Assembly: GCA_945883455.1 (NCBI GenBank)
Contig: CAMCXJ010000005.1
Coordinates: forward strand, 1-30,260
Length of the DNA stretch: 30,260 bases
Origin: Prosthecobacter debontii
Lineage (GTDB): Bacteria > Verrucomicrobiota > Verrucomicrobiia > Verrucomicrobiales > Akkermansiaceae
Direction: 5' to 3'
A program made the translations under genes and the position numbers. Of this stretch, positions 16,082 to 23,228 are shown piece after piece; positions within the stretch are counted from its first letter, which is position 1; each line of letters starts with the position of its first letter. Below the pieces are notes generated by a model that saw only the letters and a program-made list of their open reading frames with translations, did no database searches and was not told the origin of the DNA.

Positions 16082-17017
16082 TTAGATGGGAGCCGGGACT
16101 TTAGCGACGAGGTCGCGGACGATCTGGCGGGCATCCATGCCGGAGTATTTTGATTCCGGAGCGAGCACGAGGCGGTGCGCGATGACGTCTTCGGCGACGG
16201 ATTGGATCACTTCCGGCACGACGAACTCGCGGCCTTCGAACAGCGAGATGACCTGCGAGACTTTCATCAGGGCGAGGGATGCGCGGGGGCTGGCGGCGAG
16301 CTGGATCTCGGGTATACCACGGGTCGCGGCGACGAGCGATACCGCGTAGTGCCGCAGCTCGTCGCTGAAACGGATCTGGCGGGACGCGGCGGAAATTTGC
16401 ATCACCTGCTCGCGAGTCAGGACCGGTTGCATGGCATCGACCGGATGGCTTTCGCGCTGGTCGGCGAGGATCATCGCCTCGTCCGCTGCGCTCACGTAAC
16501 CGAGCTTGCACTGCATCGCGAAGCGATCCATCTGCGCCTCGGGCAGGGGATACGTGCCGCGGAACTCGACCGGATTCTGCGTGGCGATCACGAAGAAGAT
16601 CCCATCGAGATCGTAGCGGTTTCCCTCTACGGTCACCTGCCGCTCGCCCATCGCTTCTAACAGGGCGCTCTGGGGGCGCGGCGAGGCGCGGTTGATTTCA
16701 TCCGCCAGCAGGATGTCGGTGAAGACCGGGCCGTGGTGGAAACGGAATTCCTGCGTGCGCGGATCGAGCACCGAGACGCCGAGGATATCCGAGGGTAGCA
16801 GATCTGGCGTGAACTGCACCCGCTTGAACTCCGCTCCGCCCACCGATTTCGCAATGGCCTTTGCCAGCGTCGTTTTCCCGGTGCCGGGGAAATCCTCCAG
16901 CAGCACGTGCCCGCCGGCAAAAAGGCAGGCGAGAACCCGGCGCACCGTGCCTTCCTGCCCGCGCACCACCGTGTTCACCGCCTGCTCCAGCCGATTCGCC
17001 CATTCCGTTTCTATCAT
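16082..17017 (-). CDS. MoxR family AAA+ ATPase
   Basis: 311 aa, the normal length for MoxR. The Walker A motif is FPGTGKTT (Lys48), Walker B is ILLADEINR (Asp106-Glu107), and family blocks GVSVLDPRTQEFRFHHGPVF, ATQNPVEFRGTYPLPEAQMDRF and SPRASLALMKVSQ are present. MoxR ATPases act as chaperone-like partners that mature or assemble protein complexes, usually with DUF58 or VWA proteins encoded beside them. It is the first gene of the operon MoxR, DUF58, transglutaminase and secreted helical protein. Its upstream gap contains a REPIN-like palindromic element, so any promoter lies in or next to it. Confidence 0.95.
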   Translation of the reverse strand: MIETEWANRLEQAVNTVVRGQEGTVRRVLACLFAGGHVLLEDFPGTGKTTLAKAIAKSVGGAEFKRVQFTPDLLPSDILGVSVLDPRTQEFRFHHGPVFTDILLADEINRASPRPQSALLEAMGERQVTVEGNRYDLDGIFFVIATQNPVEFRGTYPLPEAQMDRFAMQCKLGYVSAADEAMILADQRESHPVDAMQPVLTREQVMQISAASRQIRFSDELRHYAVSLVAATRGIPEIQLAASPRASLALMKVSQVISLFEGREFVVPEVIQSVAEDVIAHRLVLAPESKYSGMDARQIVRDLVAKVPAPI

Positions 17018-17090
17018 GTTGTTCCGCCCATAGTCGCCACCGATGTGCCGGTTTCAATGCGGAAAAGAAATCTTGTTCATCTAAATCGGC

Positions 17091-17202
17091 TGGGAACGCG
17101 AGTCTGTGACTCGCAAGCGCATGATGGGAGAAAGAAGCCGACCTTCGAGGCTTTTCCCTTTCGCTTATCCATGGGTTTGCGAGTCACAGACTCGCGTTCC
17201 CA
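17091..17202. repeat. REPIN-like nested inverted repeat (element A)
   Basis: The two ends are a perfect 26-bp inverted repeat (17091-17116 and 17177-17202). Each end contains its own palindrome, GCGAGTC-TGT-GACTCGC on the left (17098-17114) and its complement on the right (17179-17195). The 60-base spacer has a third small stem, AAGCC/GGCTT (17135-17139 and 17149-17153). The element begins four bases after the dtd stop and ends 74 bases before the moxR start when read on the minus strand. Two hairpin-forming repeats in inverted orientation with a short spacer is the architecture of REPINs. Confidence 0.8.
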
Positions 17203-17205
17203 AAT

Positions 17206-17658
17206 TCATTCCCTCGCGCGGCTATCGAGCCAGAGGGTGACGGGGCCGTCGTTGATGAGTGAGATTTGCATGTCCGCGCCGAAGATTCCACGGGCGACGG
17301 GCTTGCCGATCTCGGCGGAAAGCGACGCACAAAAAGTTTCGTAAAGCGGCTCCGCGAGTTCTGGCGGGGCGGCGGCGAGGAACGAGGGGCGGTTGCCCTT
17401 CTTCGTGGCGGCGTGGAGGGTGAACTGGCTGACGACGAGCGCCTCGCCCCTAGTGTCGAGAAGCGAGCGGTTCATTTTTCCCTCCTCATCCGGGAAAATT
17501 CTCATCCGCGCGATCTTTCCGCACAGCCATGCGATATCCGATTCGTCATCGCCCGCACCGATGCCGAGCAGAACCAGGAAACCTTCACCGATCTCTGAAA
17601 CAATCGTTCGATCAATCGTCACCGAGGCGGTTGAAACTCTTTGAAGAAGCGCGCGCAT
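17206..17658 (-). CDS. dtd: D-aminoacyl-tRNA deacylase
   Basis: 150 aa, the typical length. DTD removes D-amino acids (and glycine mischarged on tRNA-Ala) from tRNA. Family motifs are clear: MRALLQRVSTASVTID at the start, SQFTLHA (residues 77-83), KKGNRPSF, and FGADMQISLINDGPVT with the cross-subunit Gly-Pro pair at 138-139. A longer frame starts eight codons upstream, but the ATG at 17658 matches the conserved N-terminus. It diverges from dnaB across a gap of 104 bases. Confidence 0.95.
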   Translation of the reverse strand: MRALLQRVSTASVTIDRTIVSEIGEGFLVLLGIGAGDDESDIAWLCGKIARMRIFPDEEGKMNRSLLDTRGEALVVSQFTLHAATKKGNRPSFLAAAPPELAEPLYETFCASLSAEIGKPVARGIFGADMQISLINDGPVTLWLDSRARE

Positions 17659-17690
17659 GGCGGGAAAATGGCTGTTGTTCACAGTTGTTC

Positions 17691-17708
17691 CAGACGATTT
17701 TACGTCTG
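17691..17708. promoter_or_regulatory. Small palindrome in the dtd-dnaB divergent gap
   Basis: CAGACG and CGTCTG flank six bases (ATTTTA), giving a perfect 6-bp dyad in the middle of the 104-base divergent intergenic region. It could be an operator or part of a promoter; no regulator can be named. Confidence 0.3.
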
Positions 17709-17762
17709 CCTCCGGTTAGAAATCGCCAAGCGCCCACGCGTCGCCCAATCTCGCCCTCACCT

Positions 17763-19196
17763 ATGGCCGAACCCGCGAAATCCACCCCGATCAATCTCTT
17801 TTCCCAAAAGCGCGAGGAGACGGTGGACGATGTGACACGCGCTCTGCCGCACGCCGTCGGCCCGGAGAAATCTCTGCTTTCCACGATGCTGCAGGATCCG
17901 CAGGAATACATCGGGCTGGCGATCGAGGAGCGGCTCACGGCGGCGCATTTCTACCTACCGAACCACTTGACGCTGTTCGGTTTCCTGACCGAGCTTTTCG
18001 AGGCTGGGCATCAGGTGGAGCTGGTCTCGCTGGTGCAGAGGTTGCTCGATCGTGGGTTGTTGGAGAAATGCGGCGGGCCTGGATATCTGACGGAGCTTTA
18101 CACCTACGCGCCGAGCCCCGGGCACTTCCGCCATCACCTCCAGCATGTGAAGGACAAGTTCATCCTGCGCTCCATCATCCGCAGCTCGAATGAGGCGGTG
18201 GCAATGGCTTACGAGGCTCCCGATGAGGTGCCGGAGCTACTCGATTCCGTCGAGCAGTCGATCCTCGCGATCCGCGAAAGCGCCGAGGTCGCCCAGGCCG
18301 CGACGCTGAAACAAACGGTGGAGGAGGTGATGCGGAATTTCCAGATGCTGCTTTCGAAGGAAAAGGTCTCGCTGGGCATTAGCACCGGCTTTGAGGTGCT
18401 TGACCAGAAATCCGGCGGACTGAAGGCGGGGGAGATGTTCGTCGTCGCCGCGCGGCCATCGATGGGCAAGACCTCGTTCATGATGAACATCGTGGAGAAT
18501 ATCTGCCTCGACCAAGGTAAGCCATGCATGGTGTTTTCCTGCGAAATGAGCTCCGCCCAGCTCGTGCAGCGCCTACTATTCGCCCGAGCGAAGTTCGCCG
18601 CCTCTAAGCTGACCCGCGGTTACACGCCGATAAAGCAGGAGCTGGAGCGCGTGCGGAACGCCTCGGTGCAGATCGTCAACTCGAAGCTTTTCATCGACGA
18701 CACCGCCGGCATTTCCATCAACGAGCTCCGCGCCAAGGCACGCCGCAAGAAGCGCGACGAGGACATCCAGTTCATCGCCATCGACTACCTACAGCTCCTC
18801 AAATCCCGCACGAAACAGGCGGAGAACTCCCGAGAACGCGAGATCGCAGAGATATCCGGCGGCATCAAGGCTCTCGCCAAGGAACTCAATATCCCCATCC
18901 TCATCCTCGCCCAGCTCAACCGCGGCCCCGAAGGTCGCACAGGAAAAAGCCTCGGCATCCCGCGCATGTCCGACCTTCGCGAATCCGGCGCGATCGAACA
19001 GGACGCCGACCTCGTAGGGCTCCTCTACCGTAGCAAATACTACGCGGAAAACGACGAGGAACGCGCCGCGCTGGAAGGTAAGGCCGAGCTGGTGCTTGCC
19101 AAAAACCGCAACGGCGAGACCGGCGGCATCCCGCTCACCTTCGTCGAGGAACTCATGCGCTTTGAGTCCGGCCCACCCGCCGAGGAGCCGGAGTGA
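17763..19196 (+). CDS. dnaB: Replicative DNA helicase DnaB
   Basis: 477 aa. The N-terminal domain (about 25-130; HAVGPEKSLLSTMLQDPQEY) is followed by a linker and a RecA-type helicase domain. That domain carries Walker A ARPSMGKTSF (Lys236), VFSCEMSS, the Walker B strand region IQFIAIDYLQLL, and LRESGAIEQDADLVGLLYR with the arginine-finger region; the tail includes KNRNGETGGIPLTF. DnaB unwinds DNA at the replication fork as a hexamer. The ATG at 17763 was chosen because longer frames overlap the divergent dtd gene and lack similarity. No intein or insertion is seen. Confidence 0.97.
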   Translation: MAEPAKSTPINLFSQKREETVDDVTRALPHAVGPEKSLLSTMLQDPQEYIGLAIEERLTAAHFYLPNHLTLFGFLTELFEAGHQVELVSLVQRLLDRGLLEKCGGPGYLTELYTYAPSPGHFRHHLQHVKDKFILRSIIRSSNEAVAMAYEAPDEVPELLDSVEQSILAIRESAEVAQAATLKQTVEEVMRNFQMLLSKEKVSLGISTGFEVLDQKSGGLKAGEMFVVAARPSMGKTSFMMNIVENICLDQGKPCMVFSCEMSSAQLVQRLLFARAKFAASKLTRGYTPIKQELERVRNASVQIVNSKLFIDDTAGISINELRAKARRKKRDEDIQFIAIDYLQLLKSRTKQAENSREREIAEISGGIKALAKELNIPILILAQLNRGPEGRTGKSLGIPRMSDLRESGAIEQDADLVGLLYRSKYYAENDEERAALEGKAELVLAKNRNGETGGIPLTFVEELMRFESGPPAEEPE

Positions 19197-19205
19197 AGTA
19201 GGCAA

Positions 19206-20048
19206 TCAACAGTTTTTTTGAATAATTTTCCGCGCGAGGATCCCATATTTCGGTGCGAAGGCCAGCGATGCGAAAAATAGTGCGGCCTGCACGAGAACGA
19301 TGCAGCCGCCCGTCGAGGCATCGAGGTGGTAGCTGACCAGAATACCGGTGACGGTCGCGGCTACGGCGGAGGCAGCGGCAATGATGAGCATTTTATCAAA
19401 GCGATCTGTCCACAGGTGAGCGACACAGCCGGGTGTCACCAACATGGCGACAACGAGAATGATGCCGACCGCTTGCAGCGCCACGACGATGGCCAGCGAA
19501 AGTAGTGAGAGGAGTAGGTAGTTGAGAAATTTGTCCGGCAAGGCCATGACCCGCGCCTGGCCGGGATCGAAGCAGATCAGTAGCAAATCCCTCCGCAGCA
19601 GCAGGGTCACGAACAGCACGACACCGCCTAGTCCAAAAGTCTGCCACATCTGAGCTTTGCTGATGCCTAGGATGTTGCCGACGAGAATGTGGTCGAGGTG
19701 CATGTCCGATGGCGTGCGGCTAAAAAGGACGAGCCCGAAGGCAAAGAGCCCCGTGAACACCACGCCCATTGCGGTGTCCTCCTTGATGCGGCTGTTGCGT
19801 TTTAGAAAACCCGCACCGGTCGCGCAGAACAGCCCCGCGATAAACGCGCCGATCGCCAGCGGAATGCCCATGATGTAGGCGATGACAATGCCGGGCAGCA
19901 CGGCGTGCGAAACGGCGTCGCCCATCAACGACCATCCTTTCAGCACGAGGAAACAGGAAAGCACCGCGCACATCGCCCCGATCAGCGCCCCGACGAGAAG
20001 CGCGTCTACCATGAAGGCGTGCTGGAGAGGTTCGAGGAAAGCGTTCAT
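19206..20048 (-). CDS. Mn/Fe ABC transporter permease (second)
   Basis: About 280 aa with some eight membrane helices. It belongs to the ABC-3 (ZnuB/SitC/SitD) family: LKGWSLMGDAVSHAVLPGIVIAY, KRNSRIKEDTAMGVVFTGLFAFG, LLICFDPGQARVMALP and VALQAVGIILVVAMLVTPGCVAHL are characteristic. It is the last gene of a four-gene metal uptake operon of SitABCD/YfeABCD type. The start at ATG 20048 (MNAFLEPLQHAF) fits the family; the longer frame to 20159 runs into a palindromic repeat and lacks similarity. It is separated from the first permease by a 300-base gap filled by element B. Confidence 0.92.
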   Translation of the reverse strand: MNAFLEPLQHAFMVDALLVGALIGAMCAVLSCFLVLKGWSLMGDAVSHAVLPGIVIAYIMGIPLAIGAFIAGLFCATGAGFLKRNSRIKEDTAMGVVFTGLFAFGLVLFSRTPSDMHLDHILVGNILGISKAQMWQTFGLGGVVLFVTLLLRRDLLLICFDPGQARVMALPDKFLNYLLLSLLSLAIVVALQAVGIILVVAMLVTPGCVAHLWTDRFDKMLIIAAASAVAATVTGILVSYHLDASTGGCIVLVQAALFFASLAFAPKYGILARKIIQKNC

Positions 20049-20120
20049 ACTTTTTGAAAATGAAAAATCGCGATCGGACGCGAACCGCTGCCGGCGATTC
20101 GCGTTGGGTAAAATGGAAGA

Positions 20121-20303
20121 TGACGGGTGTCGGCGGGGCAAAAGTCTTGGGGAGCACACGCGCCCTCGCGTGTTGTTTCCGGCGCCCTCGCCGGAAACCG
20201 CGTGGAATGGCTGGGACGACCGGTCTTCGGCGAGGGCGCCAAAGACAACACGCGAGGGCGCGTGTGCTCCCCGTGGGAGCTTCGCGCCCTCCCGTATCCG
20301 TCA
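20121..20303. repeat. Large nested inverted repeat (element B) between permease genes
   Basis: The core is a perfect 28-bp inverted repeat (20149-20176 and 20245-20272), which continues inward, with mismatches, to 20200 and 20221, leaving a 20-base centre. Each half carries two palindromes: ACACGCG-CCCT-CGCGTGT and a second one, TTTCCGGC-GCCCTC-GCCGGAAA on the left. On the right (read in reverse) the second is TCTTTGGC-GCCCTC-GCCGAAGA. Outer, degenerate arms (TGACGG 20121-20126, CCGTCA 20298-20303) extend the symmetry. It fills most of the 300-base gap between two permease genes of one operon; the rest of that gap shows no gene. Confidence 0.85.
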
Positions 20304-20348
20304 CTTGGAACTTTAACGAACACCAGAGGCTTGGTAACTCTTCTTGAA

Positions 20349-21254
20349 TTAAAGTTCATGCCCGTTCATTCGCGGTTGATTGATTTCACCTAGCACTCCG
20401 CTGCACGCACGGATCGCGCGGCGGGAGGCGAGCATGCCGCGTTTCGGGGCGAAGACAAAGGCGGCGAGAAAGACGAGTGTCTGCAAAGTCACGATGCAGC
20501 CGCCGGTCGCGCCGTTGATGTAATAGCTCGCGTAAGCACCTGCGAGCGAGGTCGCCACGCCGAATGCCGCGGAGAGCCACATCATCGTCCCGAAGCGGTC
20601 TGTTAGAAGGTAGGCGGTCGCGCCGGGTGTGATGAGCATCGCCAAAACGAGAATCGCGCCGACCGCTTGCAGCGCGGCCACGCAGGTCGCGGCGAGCAGC
20701 GCCAGCAAGGTGATATGCAGGGCACCGGCCTTCAACCCGAGCGAGCGGGCTTGGTTCGGATCGAAGCAATACAGCATGAGATCCCGCCATTTGAAACCGA
20801 TCACCAGCAAGGTCACCGCGCTGATCCCGACGACCTGGAGGATATCGGGATCCGCGATGGCGAGGATGTTTCCGTAGAGAATCGTTTTCAGATCCACACC
20901 GGAGGGGAAAAGGGAAATCAGCACGAGTCCGAGCGCGAAGAACGAGGTAAACACGATGCCGATAGTCGCGTCCTCACGGATGCGGCTCTGGGCGCGGATG
21001 AAAGCCATCGCACCCGCCGCAAGCAGCCCGGCGATGAAGGCGCCCAGCACGAAAGGGAAACCGAAGATGTAGGCGATCACCACGCCGGGAACCACTGAGT
21101 GGGAGAGCGCGTCACCCATCAGCGACCAGCCTTTGAGCGTCACGAAAGGGGAGAGGAAACCGCAGATCCCGCCGACCAGCGCGCTGACCCAGATGGCACG
21201 GATCATGTAGTCGTATTGAAACGGAACGGTCAGGGATTGTAGGAATTCAGTCAT
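20349..21254 (-). CDS. Mn/Fe ABC transporter permease (first)
   Basis: 301 aa, ABC-3 family like the next gene, with about eight helices. Blocks include FVTLKGWSLMGDALSHSVVPGVVIAY, RAQSRIREDATIGIVFTSFFALG, LMLYCFDPNQARSLGL and LQAVGAILVLAMLITPGATAYLLTDRF. The two permeases are clear paralogues and probably form a heterodimeric channel. The start is ATG 21254. A pair of palindromes (element C) ends only 11 bases upstream of this ATG, and no Shine-Dalgarno sequence is visible. Confidence 0.92.
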   Translation of the reverse strand: MTEFLQSLTVPFQYDYMIRAIWVSALVGGICGFLSPFVTLKGWSLMGDALSHSVVPGVVIAYIFGFPFVLGAFIAGLLAAGAMAFIRAQSRIREDATIGIVFTSFFALGLVLISLFPSGVDLKTILYGNILAIADPDILQVVGISAVTLLVIGFKWRDLMLYCFDPNQARSLGLKAGALHITLLALLAATCVAALQAVGAILVLAMLITPGATAYLLTDRFGTMMWLSAAFGVATSLAGAYASYYINGATGGCIVTLQTLVFLAAFVFAPKRGMLASRRAIRACSGVLGEINQPRMNGHEL

Positions 21255-21265
21255 CGGTCGTTTGG

Positions 21266-21311
21266 GTGGGGACTACAAGTCCCCACGACGGACTGGGACT
21301 GTAAGTCCCAG
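21266..21311. repeat. Pair of short-loop palindromes (element C)
   Basis: Two hairpins lie side by side. The first (21266-21286) has a 9-bp stem, GTGGGGACT/AGTCCCCAC, with loop ACA. The second (21293-21311) has an 8-bp stem, CTGGGACT/AGTCCCAG, with loop GTA. They share the core GGGACT-NNN-AGTCCC but differ in an outer pair (G-C against T-A). They fill the 73-base gap between the ATPase and first permease genes. Confidence 0.8.
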
Positions 21312-21327
21312 CCACGGTGTTTGCTCA

Positions 21328-22227
21328 TCACTCATGTTCCTCCCGGCGTTTGCGCAACAGTTCCTCGTGTTTCCCCCGATCCATGTATTCGAGGTGGCCG
21401 TCCTTGCCGAAGACCAGCGGGCGCTCGTCGTCGCTGAGCACGGTGACTGCGCGCCCATCGTGGGATTGGATCGTGGAGCGTTCGAACTGGAATTCGCGAA
21501 GCACGCCGCCGAAGGCCGCCGCGAGGTTCTGCGCGGTGAAGACCTCCGCCGTCGGTCCATAGGCGAGGACAGTGCGGTTGATGAGGACGACCTGGTCGCA
21601 GAATTCCGGCACGCTGCCGAGGTTGTGGGTGGAGACGAAAATGATCGCGCCCGATTTCCTCAGCTCGTGCAACAGCCCGATGATGGCCTCCTCCGTTTTC
21701 ACATCCACCCCGGTGAACGGCTCATCTAACAGGATCACCCGCCCGCCCTGCGCGAGGGCGCGGGCGAGGAAGACGCGTTTCTTCTGCCCGCCGCTCAGCT
21801 CGCCGATCTGGCGGTCGCGGAACTCCCACATGGAGACGCGCCGCAGGCTTTCCTCGACCAACCGCTTGTCCGCCGCGCGGGGGATGCGCATGAAGTTCAT
21901 CGCGCCATAGCGTCCCATCATCACCACGTCCCACACACTCACGGGAAACTGCCAATCGACATCTTCCGATTGCGGGACATAGGCGACCAGGTGTTTTTTC
22001 AGCGATTCCTTCACCGGCATTCCGTGGATGCGCACGCGCCCGGCCGTGGGGTTTACAAAGCCCATGATGCTTTTGAAAAGAGTCGATTTCCCGCTGCCGT
22101 TCACGCCCACCAGCGCACAGATCGTGCCGGCTCCGAGGCGGAAACTGGCATCCGACAGCGCTTGATGGCCGTTTGGATAGACGACGGAAACGCCCTCTAC
22201 ATCGAGACTGACTTCATCCGTTTTCAT
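21328..22227 (-). CDS. Mn/Fe ABC transporter ATP-binding protein
   Basis: 299 aa. The nucleotide-binding domain has Walker A GVNGSGKST (41-49), Q-loop AYVPQSEDVDW, signature LSGGQKKR, Walker B VILLDEPFTGVD and the H-loop His (VSTHNLG). VPQ plus DVDWxFPVSVWDVVMMGRYG is typical of the SitB/MntB/ZnuC group. A C-terminal extension of about 60 residues after the ABC core is charged and ends RKRREEHE. The ATG at 22227 overlaps the stop of the binding-protein gene by four bases. Confidence 0.95.
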   Translation of the reverse strand: MKTDEVSLDVEGVSVVYPNGHQALSDASFRLGAGTICALVGVNGSGKSTLFKSIMGFVNPTAGRVRIHGMPVKESLKKHLVAYVPQSEDVDWQFPVSVWDVVMMGRYGAMNFMRIPRAADKRLVEESLRRVSMWEFRDRQIGELSGGQKKRVFLARALAQGGRVILLDEPFTGVDVKTEEAIIGLLHELRKSGAIIFVSTHNLGSVPEFCDQVVLINRTVLAYGPTAEVFTAQNLAAAFGGVLREFQFERSTIQSHDGRAVTVLSDDERPLVFGKDGHLEYMDRGKHEELLRKRREEHE

Positions 22228-23129
22228 TCGGGTTTGAGAAATCCTTTCACAAGGGTGTCTGCGTTCGTTTCGAGGAGTTTGAGGAAAGTGGGAGCTGGGC
22301 CATCGGAGTCGGTGAGGGAGTCAACATAAAGCACGCCGCCGTATCGCGCGCCGGTTTCCTTCGCGACCTGGCGCATCGGCTTGTCGCTCACCGTGCTTTC
22401 CGAGAATAGCACCGGGATGCCGTTGTCGCGGACGGTGTCGATCACTTTCCTGACCTGCTGCGGCGTGCCTTGTGCATCGGCGTTGATCGGCCAGAGGTAA
22501 AGTTGCTTCATACCGTAATCGGCGCAGAGATACGAGAACGCGCCCTCACTGGTCACCAGCCAACGCTTGTCTTCCGGGATCGCGGCGAGCTTCTCGCGCA
22601 CCGGTTCGACGAGCGCCTTGAGCTTTACGGTGTAGGCGGCGGCGTTGGTGTTGTAGGTCACCTCGTTGCTGGGATCCATTTTCACCAAGGCCTTGCGGAT
22701 ATTTTCGACATAGATCACCACGTTCGCGGGCGACATCCACGCGTGCGGGTTCGGCTTGCCGGTGTAGGGGCCTTCGGAGATTCCCATAGGTTCGATTCCC
22801 TCGCTCAGCACCGCCGAGGGCACGTCCTTCACGTTCTGGAAAAATTTCTCAAACCAAAGCTCCAAGTTCATGCCGTTCCAGAGCACAAGATCCGCACCCT
22901 GTGCTTTCACGATGTCCTTGGGCGTCGGGTCGTAGCCGTGAACTTCTGCGCCAGGCTTGGTGATCGATTCCACGATCGCCGCGTCCCCCGCTACCTCCCG
23001 TGCCATATCTGCGATGATCGTAAAGCTAGTCACCACACGTTTTTTCCCGCCGTCCGCTGGGGGGGAGGAGTCACTACAACCGCACAAGAGCAGCAGGATG
23101 CAAGGAGCGAACAGGCGGCAAAAATTCAT
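22224..23129 (-). CDS. Metal-binding lipoprotein of the Mn/Fe ABC transporter
   Basis: 301 aa, cluster A-I (SitA/YfeA/PsaA) family. The N-terminus is a lipoprotein signal ending LLLLCGC, with Cys18 the likely lipid anchor. Likely metal ligands are His64 (EVHGYDPTP), His129 (NPHAWMSP), Glu195 (TSEGAFSYL) and Asp276 (DSLTDSDGPAPT). The first three are spaced 65 and 66 residues apart, as in YfeA. The set His-His-Glu-Asp favours manganese or iron over zinc, and there is no His-rich loop of the kind seen in ZnuA. First gene of the operon, with a possible metal-dependent operator upstream. Confidence 0.95.
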   Translation of the reverse strand: MNFCRLFAPCILLLLCGCSDSSPPADGGKKRVVTSFTIIADMAREVAGDAAIVESITKPGAEVHGYDPTPKDIVKAQGADLVLWNGMNLELWFEKFFQNVKDVPSAVLSEGIEPMGISEGPYTGKPNPHAWMSPANVVIYVENIRKALVKMDPSNEVTYNTNAAAYTVKLKALVEPVREKLAAIPEDKRWLVTSEGAFSYLCADYGMKQLYLWPINADAQGTPQQVRKVIDTVRDNGIPVLFSESTVSDKPMRQVAKETGARYGGVLYVDSLTDSDGPAPTFLKLLETNADTLVKGFLKPE

Positions 23130-23173
23130 ATCTGACGGGTAACCGAGGGGATACTTCGTTTCAACAAAGAATT

Positions 23174-23187
23174 TTAGACTAGGCTAA
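23174..23187. promoter_or_regulatory. Likely DtxR/MntR-type operator upstream of the metal transporter
   Basis: TTAGACTAGGCTAA is a 14-bp dyad with one non-symmetric pair (12 of 14 positions symmetric), 45-58 bases upstream of the binding-protein ATG. Its TTAG/CTAA half-sites are those of DtxR-family operators, which repress metal uptake when manganese or iron is plentiful. An A/T-rich TAAAAT overlaps it on the minus strand and could be the -10 box. No DtxR-family gene is in the window. Confidence 0.5.
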
Positions 23188-23228
23188 TTTTTTGGGTGAT
23201 TTGCGGATCTGCTCCGATCGATCAGCAC

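Noticed and set aside
20045..20359. Open reading frames on both strands across element B (for example a 104-aa minus-strand frame rich in Arg and Pro).
   Set aside because: They are translations of the palindromic repeat; the same peptide words recur from the two arms and no start signal or family is seen.
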